A stretch of 64,000 bases of DNA from Lepturacanthus savala (taxonomy: Eukaryota > Chordata > Actinopteri > Scombriformes > Trichiuridae): NCBI GenBank assembly GCA_030544235.1, contig CM060471.1:6280348-6344347 (forward strand), read 5' to 3'. Positions 33,561 to 46,361 of the stretch are shown here, piece by piece. Both the position numbers and the translations under genes were made by a program. The notes under the pieces were generated by a model. That model had not been told where the DNA came from. It searched no databases and saw nothing but the letters and a program-made list of their open reading frames with translations. Each line of letters begins with the position of its first letter. Position 1 is the first letter of the stretch.

Positions 33561-36500
33561 ACAAACAACAAGGCTGAAACCCAGAGGAGGAATTCTCAGC
33601 TTCATCCATGTCCATTCATCCAGACCAGTGCCCATTCTTGACAGTTTTTACTTTGGTCTTTTTCAGCCCTGTTATTTTTGATCTATGTACGCAGGCTGCT
33701 TAGGGCAGAATTCATAAGCAGGCAAAGCAAAGACCTCTTCCCACTTAGATTGTTATTACAGGCACATCGTGTACCCAAACATCACAAGTCTCCCATTACA
33801 GTGGAACAATCTTATTCTAGTACGTTCGCCTGGAGGGATTTCTTGTTGGGTTTTTGTTTTTTTGTCATCTACATCAGGCTGCTATGCGTTTTGTGGATGT
33901 AGCTATTGAGTTATTCCTTCCCCAGTCAGTATGGTAATTGTCTGTAGTCCTGGGCCATTTATTTATCTAGGATTTTGGTGTTTTTCATGGATATTTTGCA
34001 AAGACGAGCGATAAAGATGCATATTTTCTGACAGTCTTTTCATCATTTCCATTTCAAATCATATCCAGTCTTGATTCTGTTCCACTAGCTTCTGTAATTC
34101 AATGCAAATCTCTCCTTTAGCAGTTGTTTCATTTGTCTTTCTGAAAATATAAGACGTTCTTTCCATATTCTAGAATATAGAAACTGAAACTTTTGAGATT
34201 ACTTTTAAGAGCGTATGAAAAACAGATACTGCTCTGATGACAATTTTCACACCCATAACAGCCAATAAAGCTCTCTTTTAGTGTTGTTTTCTGAACACTA
34301 AAGCTGTAATCTCTGCTGTGTAAAAATGTCTACACTGTCCGAGCCTCTCCAGCCTGTGTTATTACAGACATATCTGAACTAACTATGACCCCTCGACTCA
34401 CCCATAGACTTGTTTTGTCCGGTTCATTCAGCACCATGTCCTGTACAAATAGAATAGAACAGTGGCACAGTAACTATAGTTTGCCTCTGTATAACATGAA
34501 GAAACATGAAGAATAGTAGTTTTGCAAAAAATAAAGTCCAGGAGTGATTTCTGCACCAGCAACAGGACAGGTTGATCAAGGTTTCCATGCAAATATAGCA
34601 CAAATTTTAATTTCCAGAACATCCTCAAAAGACTTTTAACGAAAGCATGCTTTCATCAAGTCCAAGTCAATAAACCATTACAGTCCGAGTCACTAAACCA
34701 CTGCAGTTGGAGTCACTAAACCAGCTTAAAAGGCTGTTAAAACAGCACCAGTAAATTATCAAATGGTGAAAAACAATCTAAAAACATGATGGACTTACTT
34801 TTGCGCCACATATTAATGTGAAGAATCTTACAGTTTCCTCATTGTTTCAAACAAATTTACTGTTGATATTCTGACCTTTCACATGATGGAGCAGGCATTT
34901 TTTACCCTGCATCATTAGTTTCTACACACAATTTTAAACCACAGATCTGTTTTTCATCTATATGTATCTTATTGCTCATAAATAAATGGATGATAGGCCT
35001 TCTTAATGTAGAGCAGAGAAAAGATAGGTTTCATTATAACCATCAAATCGACACTGCCTGCATTACATTACTTTAGTCCTTTTTTGTGCGGATACATCTG
35101 CCTCTCTCTTGTCCACAACAGATGATAAACTGAGGTACTGCAGACTAATCAGGGATCAGATTCAGGCTGCCGTGTGGCTGTGTGGTGGCATTTGCATGAG
35201 AGGAGTCACAAGGACCTTTGCTCCATTTCCTCCATGTTCTCCTCCTCTTCTAAATGTTTCTTCAAATTACTGTGGCCTTTTTTTAAATCTCAAAATAACA
35301 GATCTCTCTCCAACAAATCAGATGAATAAGGGCCTCTGGCTCAGGTACTTTTTATAGTTTTATGATAGCTGCCTTCCACTGCAGGGAGAACAATGTTGAG
35401 CAACACTTTGTAGGCTGAAGGTTTCTTTGCAGGTGCAGCTGCTGGGACAATGTCAAGACACCTTGTGATTCTATGTTCTTATGTGATGAAGTCTCTGCAT
35501 AGTTTTAATCTTTCACTCTTTCAAGATACAGCAGACCTATGAAATGTAACATGATGGTGGGTCAGGGTCAGTTCTAGTGACAGTATCAAGGTCCCCTCAT
35601 AAGTCTATCCTCACAGACATGCCAATCTGTAGTTTCAGTGTTTCTCCTTTTATCTTGATTATGTCTGGTGACTTTAAAATCCCTTTTAATAAATGGGGGT
35701 TATGTTTAATTAGCCCGGCTATCTCCAGACTGAATATCATTGTACACTGACATTCAGTCTGAGAACCATCTGTTCATTTGTTCGTATTGGAGGCATGGTT
35801 TATGAAAGTCCAGAGGCGTCTATTGGGCGCTATGAATGTCTATACAATGTGTACATAGGTTACAGACAGTCGTATCACACATATGATACGACATATGATA
35901 CGACTGGCACACATATGATACTGATACCAGATAAAAATTAAATAGTTTAGTGCTAAAAGTTGTTCATCAAACTTGCAATGTATGGGTGACCATCACATTG
36001 TTGATTTATACTACTACAACACTTTCAACTAAAAGACTTAAGTTAAAATGAAGGAGAAAGGAAACAAGGCTAATTATTCACTCAGTCATCATGGGAAAAT
36101 GATCACAGGGTAGCTGACATGAAAACAGACGCAGCAGGCGTCTGTGCAAAAACAATTCCTCACTGTCATTTTCTCCAATGACACTTTGAGGAAACATATA
36201 ATTTCCTCGCCACGGTTCACGACTGGTGTGACAAAAGTGCTGCTCAATTACCAGTCTTAGTGGCAGAGGAAACGACCAACCGTGGAGGTGACCACAAAAG
36301 AACCAGGTAGCATTCAGCAGGAAACATCACCTCAGCCAATTACCCATGAGCTCATATGTTGCCAAAACAGCCATTAATCCGAGTGGTGAGCACACGGGCG
36401 GCTGGTGCAGCTTCCAAAGCCTCTGCTAAGGGTGAGAGGACAAAGGGGACAAAGGAGGAGGAGGTGTGTGATATAGCAAACACATGAATCAATCATTTTT

Positions 36501-36964
36501 TCTAACTTATAGGATGATAATTCCCCAGTATAGACACTAGAGACAGTATAAACAAGGAATTAATGGAATCATATTGAGGTCCTAAGCAGTTGTGGTTGAA
36601 ATTATTATTTTATTGCTTTTATCTTGAGATCAAGAATTAATTATCTAGCTTTATGGAGATAAAAAGGTTAATTTATCAACTGCAGTCAAGACAACAGCAT
36701 AGAACCTGAATCCTTTCAAAATTAACCACCATGTTTCAGGTTGGTGTTTTTTTCTGTTTGTGAAAACACGTTAAAGGATGATTCAACAAGGTGCTGTTTA
36801 CATAAGAAAAACATTATTATATAACGTGTAATGAAATGCCAAACCCAAAGTCCTTCAATACAACATGCTTAAAATACAGTGGACTACATTTTGGGTGTAG
36901 ACTATATGATTCTGTTGTAACTAGGCTTGAGTTAAGATTCAGGCTTTTTTAAAAATAATTCTAT

Positions 36965-36970
<6 letters not shown>
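33561..36970. other. Non-genic stretch with a 23-bp triple repeat and a short palindrome
   Basis: No gene is recognised. Three 23-bp units lie at 34659-34727 and nested inverted repeats at 35867-35906. Elsewhere it is unique AT-rich DNA. Confidence 0.45.
34659..34727. repeat. 23-bp tandem repeat, three units
   Basis: Units start at 34659, 34682 and 34705, each close to AGTCCGAGTCACTAAACCA plus four variable bases. They differ at a few positions. Confidence 0.9.

Positions 36971-37048
<78 letters not shown>
36971..37048. repeat. Long pure (TA)n tract
   Basis: About 39 uninterrupted TA units (78 bp). Such tracts can extrude cruciforms and are length-variable. Assembly length may be unreliable. 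Confidence 0.97.
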
Positions 37049-37050
<2 letters not shown>

Positions 37051-38404
37051 AAAGGAGTGCTTTATTTTGACAGCTGGTGACAATAGGTAAAAAAAAGGTT
37101 AAAAAAATTAAATGAATTAACTTTGTTATCTCAAGATCATGAAATAATTCATTTGTGACCTTGGGATAGTAGCATCGATAATAATTGCAACCATGGCTGC
37201 TTAGGTCATCTGTAGATTCTATTTCTACACACAGACTTTCCAGAACACATCTTTCCCTGAACTGTCATACCAAGGCCAAAATACTACATACAGTATATAC
37301 AGTTACGGGAAGAGAGCATGACATCATATACGGCCCATTCCTTCTAAAGGTATATGTAAGATGACGAATGGTGAAGTCTTATGCATGTAGAAATTAACAG
37401 TATACATAAGTGAAAACAGGGAGATTCAGCAGACTCGCATCACATCTACAGTGCAAAAAAGTGTTGGAATAAAGGCAGAAACAACACTTGTGTCCCAAAT
37501 CTCCTGGGAGCCACGTGTCTCGCCACGGTCAAGTGGAGCAAAAATAATGTCTAAACATATGACATCCAGACCACTTAGTAAGTTGTGTTTGTATGTTTTG
37601 GTCAGCCAGTGCAACATGTAGCTAAGAGATGTACTGAGGACATTAAACACATCACAACTTCCTCTAATACACACTGACAGGAGGTCATGACTGAGAAAGT
37701 TTCATACATAGAGAATGAGCAAATGAACCTCTAATGAACGTCTGTTATTGCTGGCTGTAGAGGAAGAGCGGTGCTGTGTTATTAGTATTAGCATTCTGTT
37801 CATACTGACAGTCTAAAACAGTTTGAACATTACTCTTTCAGACTCAGCTGTGGACACTGTGTGCTGTAATTATCTGTGTTCTGTTAAACATATAACTAAC
37901 CAAATTAACAATTTTCAGCATCAACAGAATGAATTATGAAGAGTGTATAATTTTGCATGGTTCTTTCAAGTTGCATGGAATTATGTTTGAAAAGATAGAA
38001 AGCATGAAAGGTCCAAAATAAACAGCTCTGAGATACTAGCTGGTTATATGGACAATATTTCTTCAACCTGATTGGAATCATTCTGATTAGAGATTCAACT
38101 GGTTCCACAGTGGTCCAATAAGATGTGTGCTTACATAAACCCTAAATACAACTTTTTTGATCAATGCGTACTGTAATGCGTCTAATCTGCCAAAACAATA
38201 ACAACAGACGAACAAGAATATTTCTGACCCTTCAGGCTTTCTACAATCCTTACAAGGTCTTTGACAAATAAATGTCTCACTTGCATACAGATTCTGATGG
38301 TTTTGTCCCAACTAGAAACTCTTTTTCTTCATCTTCTTTCAGTTAATCCTGGAAACCCCAGTGTGGGGCATGCACAGAAAGCATACCAGAGAGAAACATG
38401 TTCA
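37049..38404. other. Non-genic stretch
   Basis: No gene or confident repeat seen. Confidence 0.45.
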
Positions 38405-38538
38405 GAACAGGTATTTATCCACCCATCCATTTTCTATACCGGGTTATTCCTCACTAGGGTCACAGGGTCCTGCTGGAGAGGCAGGGATACATCACAGGTT
38501 GCCAGTGCTGTGCCGTGTTGCTTGGAACAGGTGTTTAT
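38405..38538 (-). mobile_element. 106-bp reverse SINE tail with 14-bp target-site duplication
   Basis: GAACAGGTATTTAT (38405-38418) and GAACAGGTGTTTAT (38525-38538) differ at one base and flank 106 bp. The insert, reversed, matches the last part of the 13355 SINE: a CCAGCAGGACCCTGTGACCC-type block, then AGTGAGGAATAA, a GGTATAGAAAATGG block and a GGATGGGTGG tail. It is the shortest of the three copies. Confidence 0.85.
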
Positions 38539-39035
38539 AAATTATTCAATAAATATTTCCAAATGTTGAAATCTCTTCTGGCTGAGAGGGTTACATGAGG
38601 CCTTTTTCTATTCCTATTGAGGCTACTATTCTTATTAAAAGTAGAATATAGGGGCCCATGTAAACACAGCTAATGTTAACTTGGTAAACTGGCCTGGCTA
38701 ATAACAGTACAACAAAACCATCTGGCTACTAACACAGCTAGAATAGATAGAAACTCATTATCATTCCACTAAAGTTGTTCCTGGTTACCTGCCTGAATGA
38801 AAGTCCAGCTCTGACTCCTCCGCTGACATGTGGATCTTCAGCTTCAGATCTCTGATGTGAGTTACACAGCTAGTCTATACCTAGAACTGTCTTTCTCTGA
38901 TTATTTTTTTTTCCAAAAAGACACTGCCTACACTGCCTTAGTTTAATATACAGTATACTGTGCATGGCTGCAGTTGGGTTTTATCCCAGTGGGTTCTGCA
39001 CTGGACAGTCAATTGATTCAGAACAAAATGTAACC

Positions 39036-39322
39036 ACTAAAAGTGTGTAGATTTTGGTGGCATCTAGTGGCAAGGTTGGTAATTGAAACTACCTGACTGA
39101 CTGACGTACCTGTCATGTAGGAGAACAAAAATGTGAAAGGCCATCTGTAGAGCCGTTGTTTAACTCGCTCCCCATTTAGATGGAAATGTTTCAATCTATG
39201 GTAAGGAACTCAATAACTTATTTTTATTATCTTTATAGACTAATTAAAACATACTCCTAAATTTCCGCCAAGTCTCTTCCACTAGATGCTGCTAACTGAC
39301 ACTGTACACACTGTACCTTTAA
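39036..39322 (+). mobile_element. MITE family A, copy
   Basis: The start has AAAAGTGTGTAGATTTTGG and GGCATCTAGTGGCAAGGTT. The end has AGATGCTGCTAACTGACACT and CACACTGTACCTTTAAG. Start and end are inverted repeats (..AGTGTGTAG.. / CACACTGTACC..). Internal landmarks include CATGTAGGAGAAC and CGCTCCCCATTTAGATGG. No coding potential. Confidence 0.75.
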
Positions 39323-41769
39323 GAAAACATGTATAATAGTCACATCATCAGTTCTTCAATTTAACAAGAATGAAACAGACCGGAGGACACTACTGTTTTT
39401 GTTTGGTAATCAAAAGCTACTTACTAGGAGGTTCATTATTTAGCTGTGTCTATGTTTAAATTGTGCTGTCTTTAAATATAAAGACAGTAAAGCACCGTTT
39501 AACCAGTAACGTTAACAAAAGCTCCAGTCTGCTTCACTGTCCCAGTAAGACCTGCCAGTGAACAAACAAGCTTGAAGCGATTCACACCTGGAAATGACAA
39601 CACCTGAGTAAAATGCAACCATCATTATTTAGTGCTATTAATTGGACACATCAGACGCATCAAATGCCCTGCTGTGAAAAAGGCCTCAGCAGAATCTGTC
39701 AGGATGCAGTCCTGGGCCTCCAGGTCACAGTTTAGATGGTGTGCATGGGCCTAATCAAAGTAATATCTTCATTATTGGTCAAACTATTGATTTATGCAGT
39801 TTTCTCATCACATTTTAACATTTTGTTCTAAAGCCCTGTGTAGGAGAGAGTCAGGGTTATGCATACACAAGCTATATTTAAGTTAGGTTGGATATCTATA
39901 GGAGATTTAAGAATGTGATTGTAAAATCTATAATAAAGAGGACGCCAAAATGCATTGCAGAAGAAGTCCAAAGTTGATAAGGATCTGGTTATTGCTAAGT
40001 ATGTTTTATTTTTTTTATTTGTTGTTTTTTATGTAAATAGTTTATTATCATGTTTTATATGTTAAGAATCCCTGAGCCATATTGTAGTTATTTGTCCTCT
40101 CTCTCAGACTTGACTTCATTATTATTTGTATTATGCATTAGGTTTTCCCCTCATTCCCTAATCATTTACATCCACCAGGGATGCAATGCCTAACATTAAA
40201 AAAAAAAAGATGGAAACTTGGAGCATTTTAACTTTAATTGATATCAAAGTGTAAAGGAAAATCACTTTTAAGTCCCTCAATAACATTTGTCCTTTTAGAT
40301 TCTCCAGAAGTCTTTATTAGCATGATGATTCATGTAGGAGGTTTAGTTGTAATGGAGTCATTTTAAATTACTGTATTTTTTAGCTGTACTTTTCCGAATG
40401 TAAATGACCAGAACACTTCATCCACCACTGCAGCCATCGTGAATCACGAGGACCACCGGTGCGGCCGCCAGAGGGGGTTTTCATTGCACCGGGTCCTCTA
40501 TTGCCAGTCTCAACAATTAGTTAATTATCTGGATCTCCCTGCGTCGGCCGGCCAAACCGCAGCAGTTTAGAGTTCTCCTCTGCAATTATGCAGGGCCACG
40601 AGTCTGAAAAAAGCCCTTTACATGTCCAATTCATACCTCTCCTTAAACAAAGTTCAATAACTTGTTTACATCGGGCCGCGGCGTCCACCAAACAAACAGC
40701 ACCGACACACTGTTGCTTTTCCAGAGAAGTGGATAAATGTTTGTTTACAGCGAATAAGTCATTGGTGAGGAATGCAAGCTGTTTAGGGTGGGATGCTGCT
40801 GATATTTGGTTAGTGTATGTGTGTGTGTGTGGAGGGGCGTGTGTGTGTGTGTGGTCGGTCAATACATACAGTATGTGATAGGCTGTATATGTGTATACAT
40901 TGTTACTTAGGCCAAACATATGTAAGCACTTCAGGGCCACTGTATGTAAACTCTGTATGAAAACCAATTTAGCGTAGTAAATATGAAATGGGGAAATGTT
41001 TATGCAAATGTAATTAGCAAACTAATGGGCTTCACATCAACAAAATATTGATTGAGAACATCTGTTTGATGTGTGAGATCATTACATTCTTCAGCAAAGG
41101 TTGCATTACAACACTACAAGTCTAATCAGGCACGGCAAGCAGCGAGCTGCCAAGTCAGAAACCAAATAACACAAGTTACAGAGAAATAATAGCTCGTCAT
41201 TGTATCACATCTTTTCATAGGAACTCTGAATCTGATCAGGAGGGACCTACTCTCAGGTTAACTCGCTATCCAATTAAAACCCTTTCTATAAACATTCCTA
41301 TCCTATTGTAAACTCTGTATATGTACTTGTAGTGTACATGACAGACGTCAGCGGCCTGCATTTAACCGTGGCCAGATGGCTGCACACATTCCTGTGACGG
41401 TGAATTTTAAACACTTACAATTACAAGTGCAAGTGCATTAGAGTGGAAAGACAATATCATCACATCGATCTGCTCTTATGTTAAGAAAAGAAGTGAAGTC
41501 AAAACCATTATGCCAAATATGCTTTTAGTTAATGCCGAAGCAGTCTCCCTGTGTTTAATGTCACTGCAAAGAAGGAACACACACACGTTTTAAAGAAGGA
41601 AATGTTGTTAGAATTAAAAAAAAAAAAAAAATTTACAAATGAATAGTATCTTGGTACATTTTTTTTTCTTATTTTCAGAAAGTGAAATTCTGTGAGGTCA
41701 TTTGTGTCTTCTGGTTGATATCTGTTACCAATTCTGGTGGACTACTTGGGAACTTATTTTAGAATAAAA
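39323..41769. other. Non-genic stretch with possible regulatory DNA
   Basis: No gene. The part at 40430-40620 is GC- and CpG-richer, with GCGGCCGC and GGCCGGCC, and is followed by CAATTAGTTAATTATC. At 41002-41018 an octamer ATGCAAAT is directly followed by TAATTAGC, a POU-plus-homeodomain-like pair. These look like conserved enhancer DNA but this is inference. TG runs at 40817-40852 are simple repeats. Confidence 0.45.
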
Positions 41770-42110
41770 ATACATGGGTCAGTGACAAATACTCTTTGGC
41801 AAGATGAGAAATAATTAAAAACAAAAATAAAAAATTAAATACAGTTTCTCTGAATGTACATTGTGTGTTCATGTTGGTTTCTTGTTATTTAAAGTGTTAT
41901 TTTGTACCTTTTTTTTTTTTTTTACAAAAATCACTATTTTGTTTACACAAAATGTCAAATGGTGTAACTGAAAAAGAATGATAAGTTTTAGATATTTATC
42001 CCCCTAGTATATAAAACATAGAGTTAAACTATCTGGTAACAAGTTTTTTTAGTGTTACACCACATAACAGTTTTGTCATTGTGCTACATACAGTAGTGAA
42101 TGTCTAGTCA
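41770..42110. repeat. Tentative degenerate interspersed repeat
   Basis: ATGGGTCAGTGACAAAT and GGCAAGATGAGA (41773-41808) resemble ATGGGTCAGTAATAAAT and GTCAAGATGAGA at 63578-63612. Further on, GGTGTAACTG (41958-41967) and AGTGTTACACC (42051-42061) are inverted. The ends are not resolved. Confidence 0.35.
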
Positions 42111-44034
42111 AGAAAGTTGAAGTTTGTGTTAAATCTGTTGGAATATAAGAAAATACATAACTGGAAAGACACACATACATGACAACATAACTTTCTCTCT
42201 TCCCAAACCTCCCAGTTCATTATCATACATATGTGTTCTGAAATAAAGACTCATGATGTCCATTAGAAGGGGAGGTATCTTAAGCTCTAAACTGTGTATT
42301 GACCACAGGGGGCGGCAAACACGCCTTGAACACATTAAAGTTTTAAAATCACAATGAAGAAATTCTGCCCACTTCAAAGATGTATCCTCCTCTAGCAAGG
42401 TTGCATTTTGGAATTACATCATCGAAATATTCCGAATAGCTGGGATAATTTCCTTGAAGTCTACATAAAGTGTTGACTGATCCATTGTCAAAAAACATTT
42501 TCACGTCCCAGCTCACCAGCTGCACGGGCTGCATTACAGTGTGTCAGTTTTATGCTTCATCAGTGGCTGGATCTCAAAAACAAACACTTTGATTCAGACA
42601 AATACTTTTTGTTCTGTATTGATCTCCTCATATAAACTCTGCAGGCACACAATGTGTTTGATAAACTAAACAAGGCCCCGTCATCTTCCGTGCATATTCA
42701 AAGTAACATTACTCCACATCTGAGCCTTTGAAGTTTGCAGCGAACGCCTTGCACAGGTATGAATGTCTGAACATGGATTATATCTCATGAACTCAATCCC
42801 TTTAAGCCGTGTCACAAACCCACCAAAGTATTAAGACAGATTCCCCGCAGCAGGAATTCATAATGACATCCTAAAACCATTTTGTGCACAGCAGCAGAAT
42901 AAACTCATTAAAGTTTGCAAAGGTGTTGCTTAACCTGTCAGATTTGTCCGTAACTTTATCTCCAAACTTTTTGATGCTTCATTCCAAATTTTTTATTCAG
43001 TACATCATAATCTGATCTCTTCAATTTAAGGTCAGTGCCCATATTAGGCGTCAAAATGCTACCTGCGGCTCAATCCTCGGAATAATTTCAGATTTAATTA
43101 TATGCTTTGACACAGCAGTGATCGGGAACAAAAACATACCAAATGTGTGAGATTAGCTTTAAAATACAAATAAAAAAAATAATTACTTGTATGGTTGCAG
43201 AAGCTCAGCTCAGGGTCAGAGGTCGGATTATCTCTAGTTTGATATCATTACTCCTCCTTTTTGCCTTTTCTTCTGCTGAATCCCTAAATGTCTTTCTTGA
43301 TTGTACTTTTCATGTTTCCCTACTTTATCCCTGGATTTGATCATGGAAAACATTCTTTTATCCCCCCAATGATGTTTTTACTTGAGTGGGCAGGTGGTAT
43401 TTTCTTCTATACGGTAAAGTTACCGTAAAGTTACAATAAAGATATCTTGCTGACTCAGGAAGGCTCTCATCAAAAAGCCTCATATCTTCTTTTTTTTCTT
43501 TTTTGCAAACACCTCAATAATGCTCCTGTGTGACTCTGTCCTGCCAACATGCCAAAAGCACTCCCTGCTTTACATGCGACATCTCAATTGATCTCACTTT
43601 GAATTTACAGGACGTATTTATGTTAAAGAGTGAGATGTGGCTATTTGCACATGCCTGGAATTTACATAAGAGATATGAACGGACTTGACAGCAGCTCTCA
43701 CAATACCATGTAAAGTAACAAACGCACGCCTGCAGGGTCAAAACAGATGTTTTGCATCTGGATGGACTTCTGAATAATCTAAACACATTTCTTATTATTG
43801 CAATTACTCGTGCCTCACAATGTAATTAGACATCATAGGAAACCCATAGGCTGCATTTCAGCAGCCCAAATTATGTAGGATGTGTGTGTGCCAATTTAGT
43901 TTACTGGAACCCTAATTGGACACATGTGGTGAGATGTGTTCAAGTACTAATTCATAAGCAAACTAGTAACACACATTGAGCTGCCTGAACTGTCAGTAAA
44001 AGGTGAAACTCACTAAAACAATTTTTTTACACAC
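42111..44034. other. Non-genic stretch
   Basis: No gene is recognised. Short GTAAAGTTAC duplications lie near 43412-43438. The part at 43800-43900 has homeodomain-type TAATTA-like motifs but nothing decisive. Confidence 0.45.
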
Positions 44035-44560
44035 AATTTTACAATAGGGAGCAGGTGTCACTTCAAAAGGCCGTCATGTTGCACCACTATGTTTCTACAG
44101 TAGCTTAGAACACACAAACCAAACATGGCTCTAGAGATGGCATTTTGAGTTTGTAGTAGCCACCGTAGATTCTCCGACATTTCGAGATACTCGCAATCTG
44201 AACCTTGACCACTGCATGCTGCCAGAAACTACCGTAATTTCCAGACTATAAGCTGCAACTTTTTCACTTTTCACTTTTTTTCTGTTGCACTAAATAGTAA
44301 TACTTGAATAAGTTTTGCATATATGTCACTTGTTTGTTGAAATGTTAATAAATGGAAGGTTCCCTAAAGCACCATCTTATTCCTATTGATCCCCTCTGTA
44401 CACAAACGCTTACAGTATGGTATTTAAACATTAAAACACCTGAAGTTTAGGTCCAGTGTGGCTTGTACAGTTGTTTTTTCCCTAAATGTAGTTGGTGTGG
44501 CTTATATTCAGGTGCACTTTATAATCCAGAAATTACGGTACAAACTATTTCTTTCAATCA
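44035..44560 (-). mobile_element. MITE family A, reversed copy split by a TA-flanked element
   Basis: Reading the minus strand, family A landmarks are present: CTACTGTAGAAACATAGTGG, TGTTTGGTTTGTGTG, AGAATCTACGGTGGCTAC and CTGCCAGAAACTAC-type sequence next to the terminus. The expected terminus is interrupted at a TA (44230-44231) by the 307-bp element at 44232-44538. A terminal-like TACAAACTATTTCTTTC resumes at 44539. The right end is diverged. Confidence 0.6.
44232..44538. mobile_element. TA-flanked MITE with CCGTAATTTCC ends
   Basis: The left end CCGTAATTTCCAGACTATAA and the right end, reversed (CCGTAATTTCTGGATTATAA), are inverted repeats. TA dinucleotides flank both sides (44230-44231, 44539-44540). 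This is a widespread vertebrate MITE; the TA target implies mobilisation by a Tc1/mariner-type enzyme. At 307 bp it is non-coding. Sub-terminal GTGTGGCTTATATTCAGG-like blocks are typical. Confidence 0.85.
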
Positions 44561-46361
44561 TTCAATGGCTTTGCACAACACTGAAATGTCTCTGCTACTA
44601 TTGGATAGGTAGACAGATATAACTGTCCCTCTCAACATTAACTGTAATAACCTTTTATCGAGTTCATCAGGTAAAAATTGTCCAATATTTTATTTAACGA
44701 GCAAATACCTTCAAAACATGTATCATACTTTTGTTTAGTGCCAATTAGTAATTAAGCAAACACATTTGGCATGCAAACACGCTAAATATAGTTGGTACAA
44801 TCTTTCAGACTTTTAGTCCTGTTATCACCTTCATTGTGGTAGTAGCAGGAATCTCAGAGATGGACACTTAACCTAGCAAAAAGACAACCTAAACCAAAAC
44901 TATCTGCATGGCTGCACTCAAGGTAAATGGGGAAAAAGCTTCTTTTTTTGTATTTGGTAGTAACCCGACTCTGAAGAGTTTTCTCAGTTTTTATTGTAAA
45001 CATCAGTCATTGAGTGGAACTTATGTCTTAATGGTATCATCCTCACAGAATTCTATAGCACAGTCCTGAAGGTAATTTTGAAATGCATTGTACTTATTTC
45101 TATCATCTCAGTCCAGACATTACCATACCCTTTGACTAACTGTAATATAACACCTATATATCAACACCATGTGTTTGCATGCCTTGACTCATACGCAAAC
45201 AAGCAGGCAGGTTATGCTTTTTATCTAGATTTTAATATACAGCCTAAGGCCAGCCACTTACTGCCAGCACAATGCATAGAGGAAATAGAGAGGAAACATC
45301 AGCACATGTGAGTGTTAAGCGAATATGAGTGTGTCTTGAGGGAAACCAAAGAGAAAGTGTTATCAGGGGGAGATAAAATGTCTCACTATAGTGGCTGAGG
45401 CATTACACAGGGAGGCCAAACTACTACACTTCAAGAACATAAGGCTGTAATGTAAGGACACCATCCACTGGAATAAACAACATTATCAGGTTAGTTAGAA
45501 GGTTAATGTGAAGCCAAACAAGCCAAATTGTGGAATAAACTGCCCTCTAATGCCGACCGACTGAATGATACCGATTATCAGGAACAATTTAGAGAAGAGA
45601 GCTCTTTGAAATACGAGCGCAGCACTTAACCTAAGCCCTGACAACTGACAATACACTCAGTCTATTTAAATGATTTGTCTCCTGCCATTTGTATGATCCG
45701 CCTCCTATTGAAACATGACACTGTGACTGCTGCATGCTTTTATCTACTGTAGGTCACCGCATGACAGGGAAAAACAACCCAACGCAGCCAGTGGCCTTTC
45801 CTTGAATATATCTTCAGTATAAAAACTTCCAGTGAATTACATCAGTGAGATTTTCGGCCTAAATCAAAGTGTCTCCTCAGTCTTCTCTGGATTCAAGGAA
45901 GAGAACATGAGGTACAACAATACTGTTACTTCAACTCAGAGGAATTTTACAGGAGGTAACTCAAAAAGACTAACCCGTGCTAGAGAAGAGTTCAAATATC
46001 AGAAATCTTGCTGAAACACAGCTCCAACTACTGTTCATATACAGGTCATATACTCAACACTGTTCATTTATTTTCCAAAACCAAAAGTTTAGTACAACTA
46101 CATGTGAGTGTTTGGTACAAGATAAAAAAGTAACCCTTGAAAATGTAGAATGAATCATTCATTTCACAACATTCAAATTTAGGTTGCTCTGTAGCTCTTG
46201 TGATCAGCTCTATGAGTTAAGATAACATTTTATGCACCAAAGTAACTGAAAGTCTGAGAATTCTGCAACATTGCAAAGAAAATTATTGAACAAGCAGTCA
46301 GACAAGAGTATAAATTAGCTAACACTTTATGTGGCGGTTAGAGCAAAACTGAGATAATAAA
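44561..46361. other. Non-genic AT-rich stretch
   Basis: No gene or confident repeat seen. Confidence 0.45.

Noticed and set aside
42296..42316. CTCF-like site CCACAGGGGGCGGCA
   Set aside because: It lacks one base inside the core relative to the consensus; weaker than the site at 31249.
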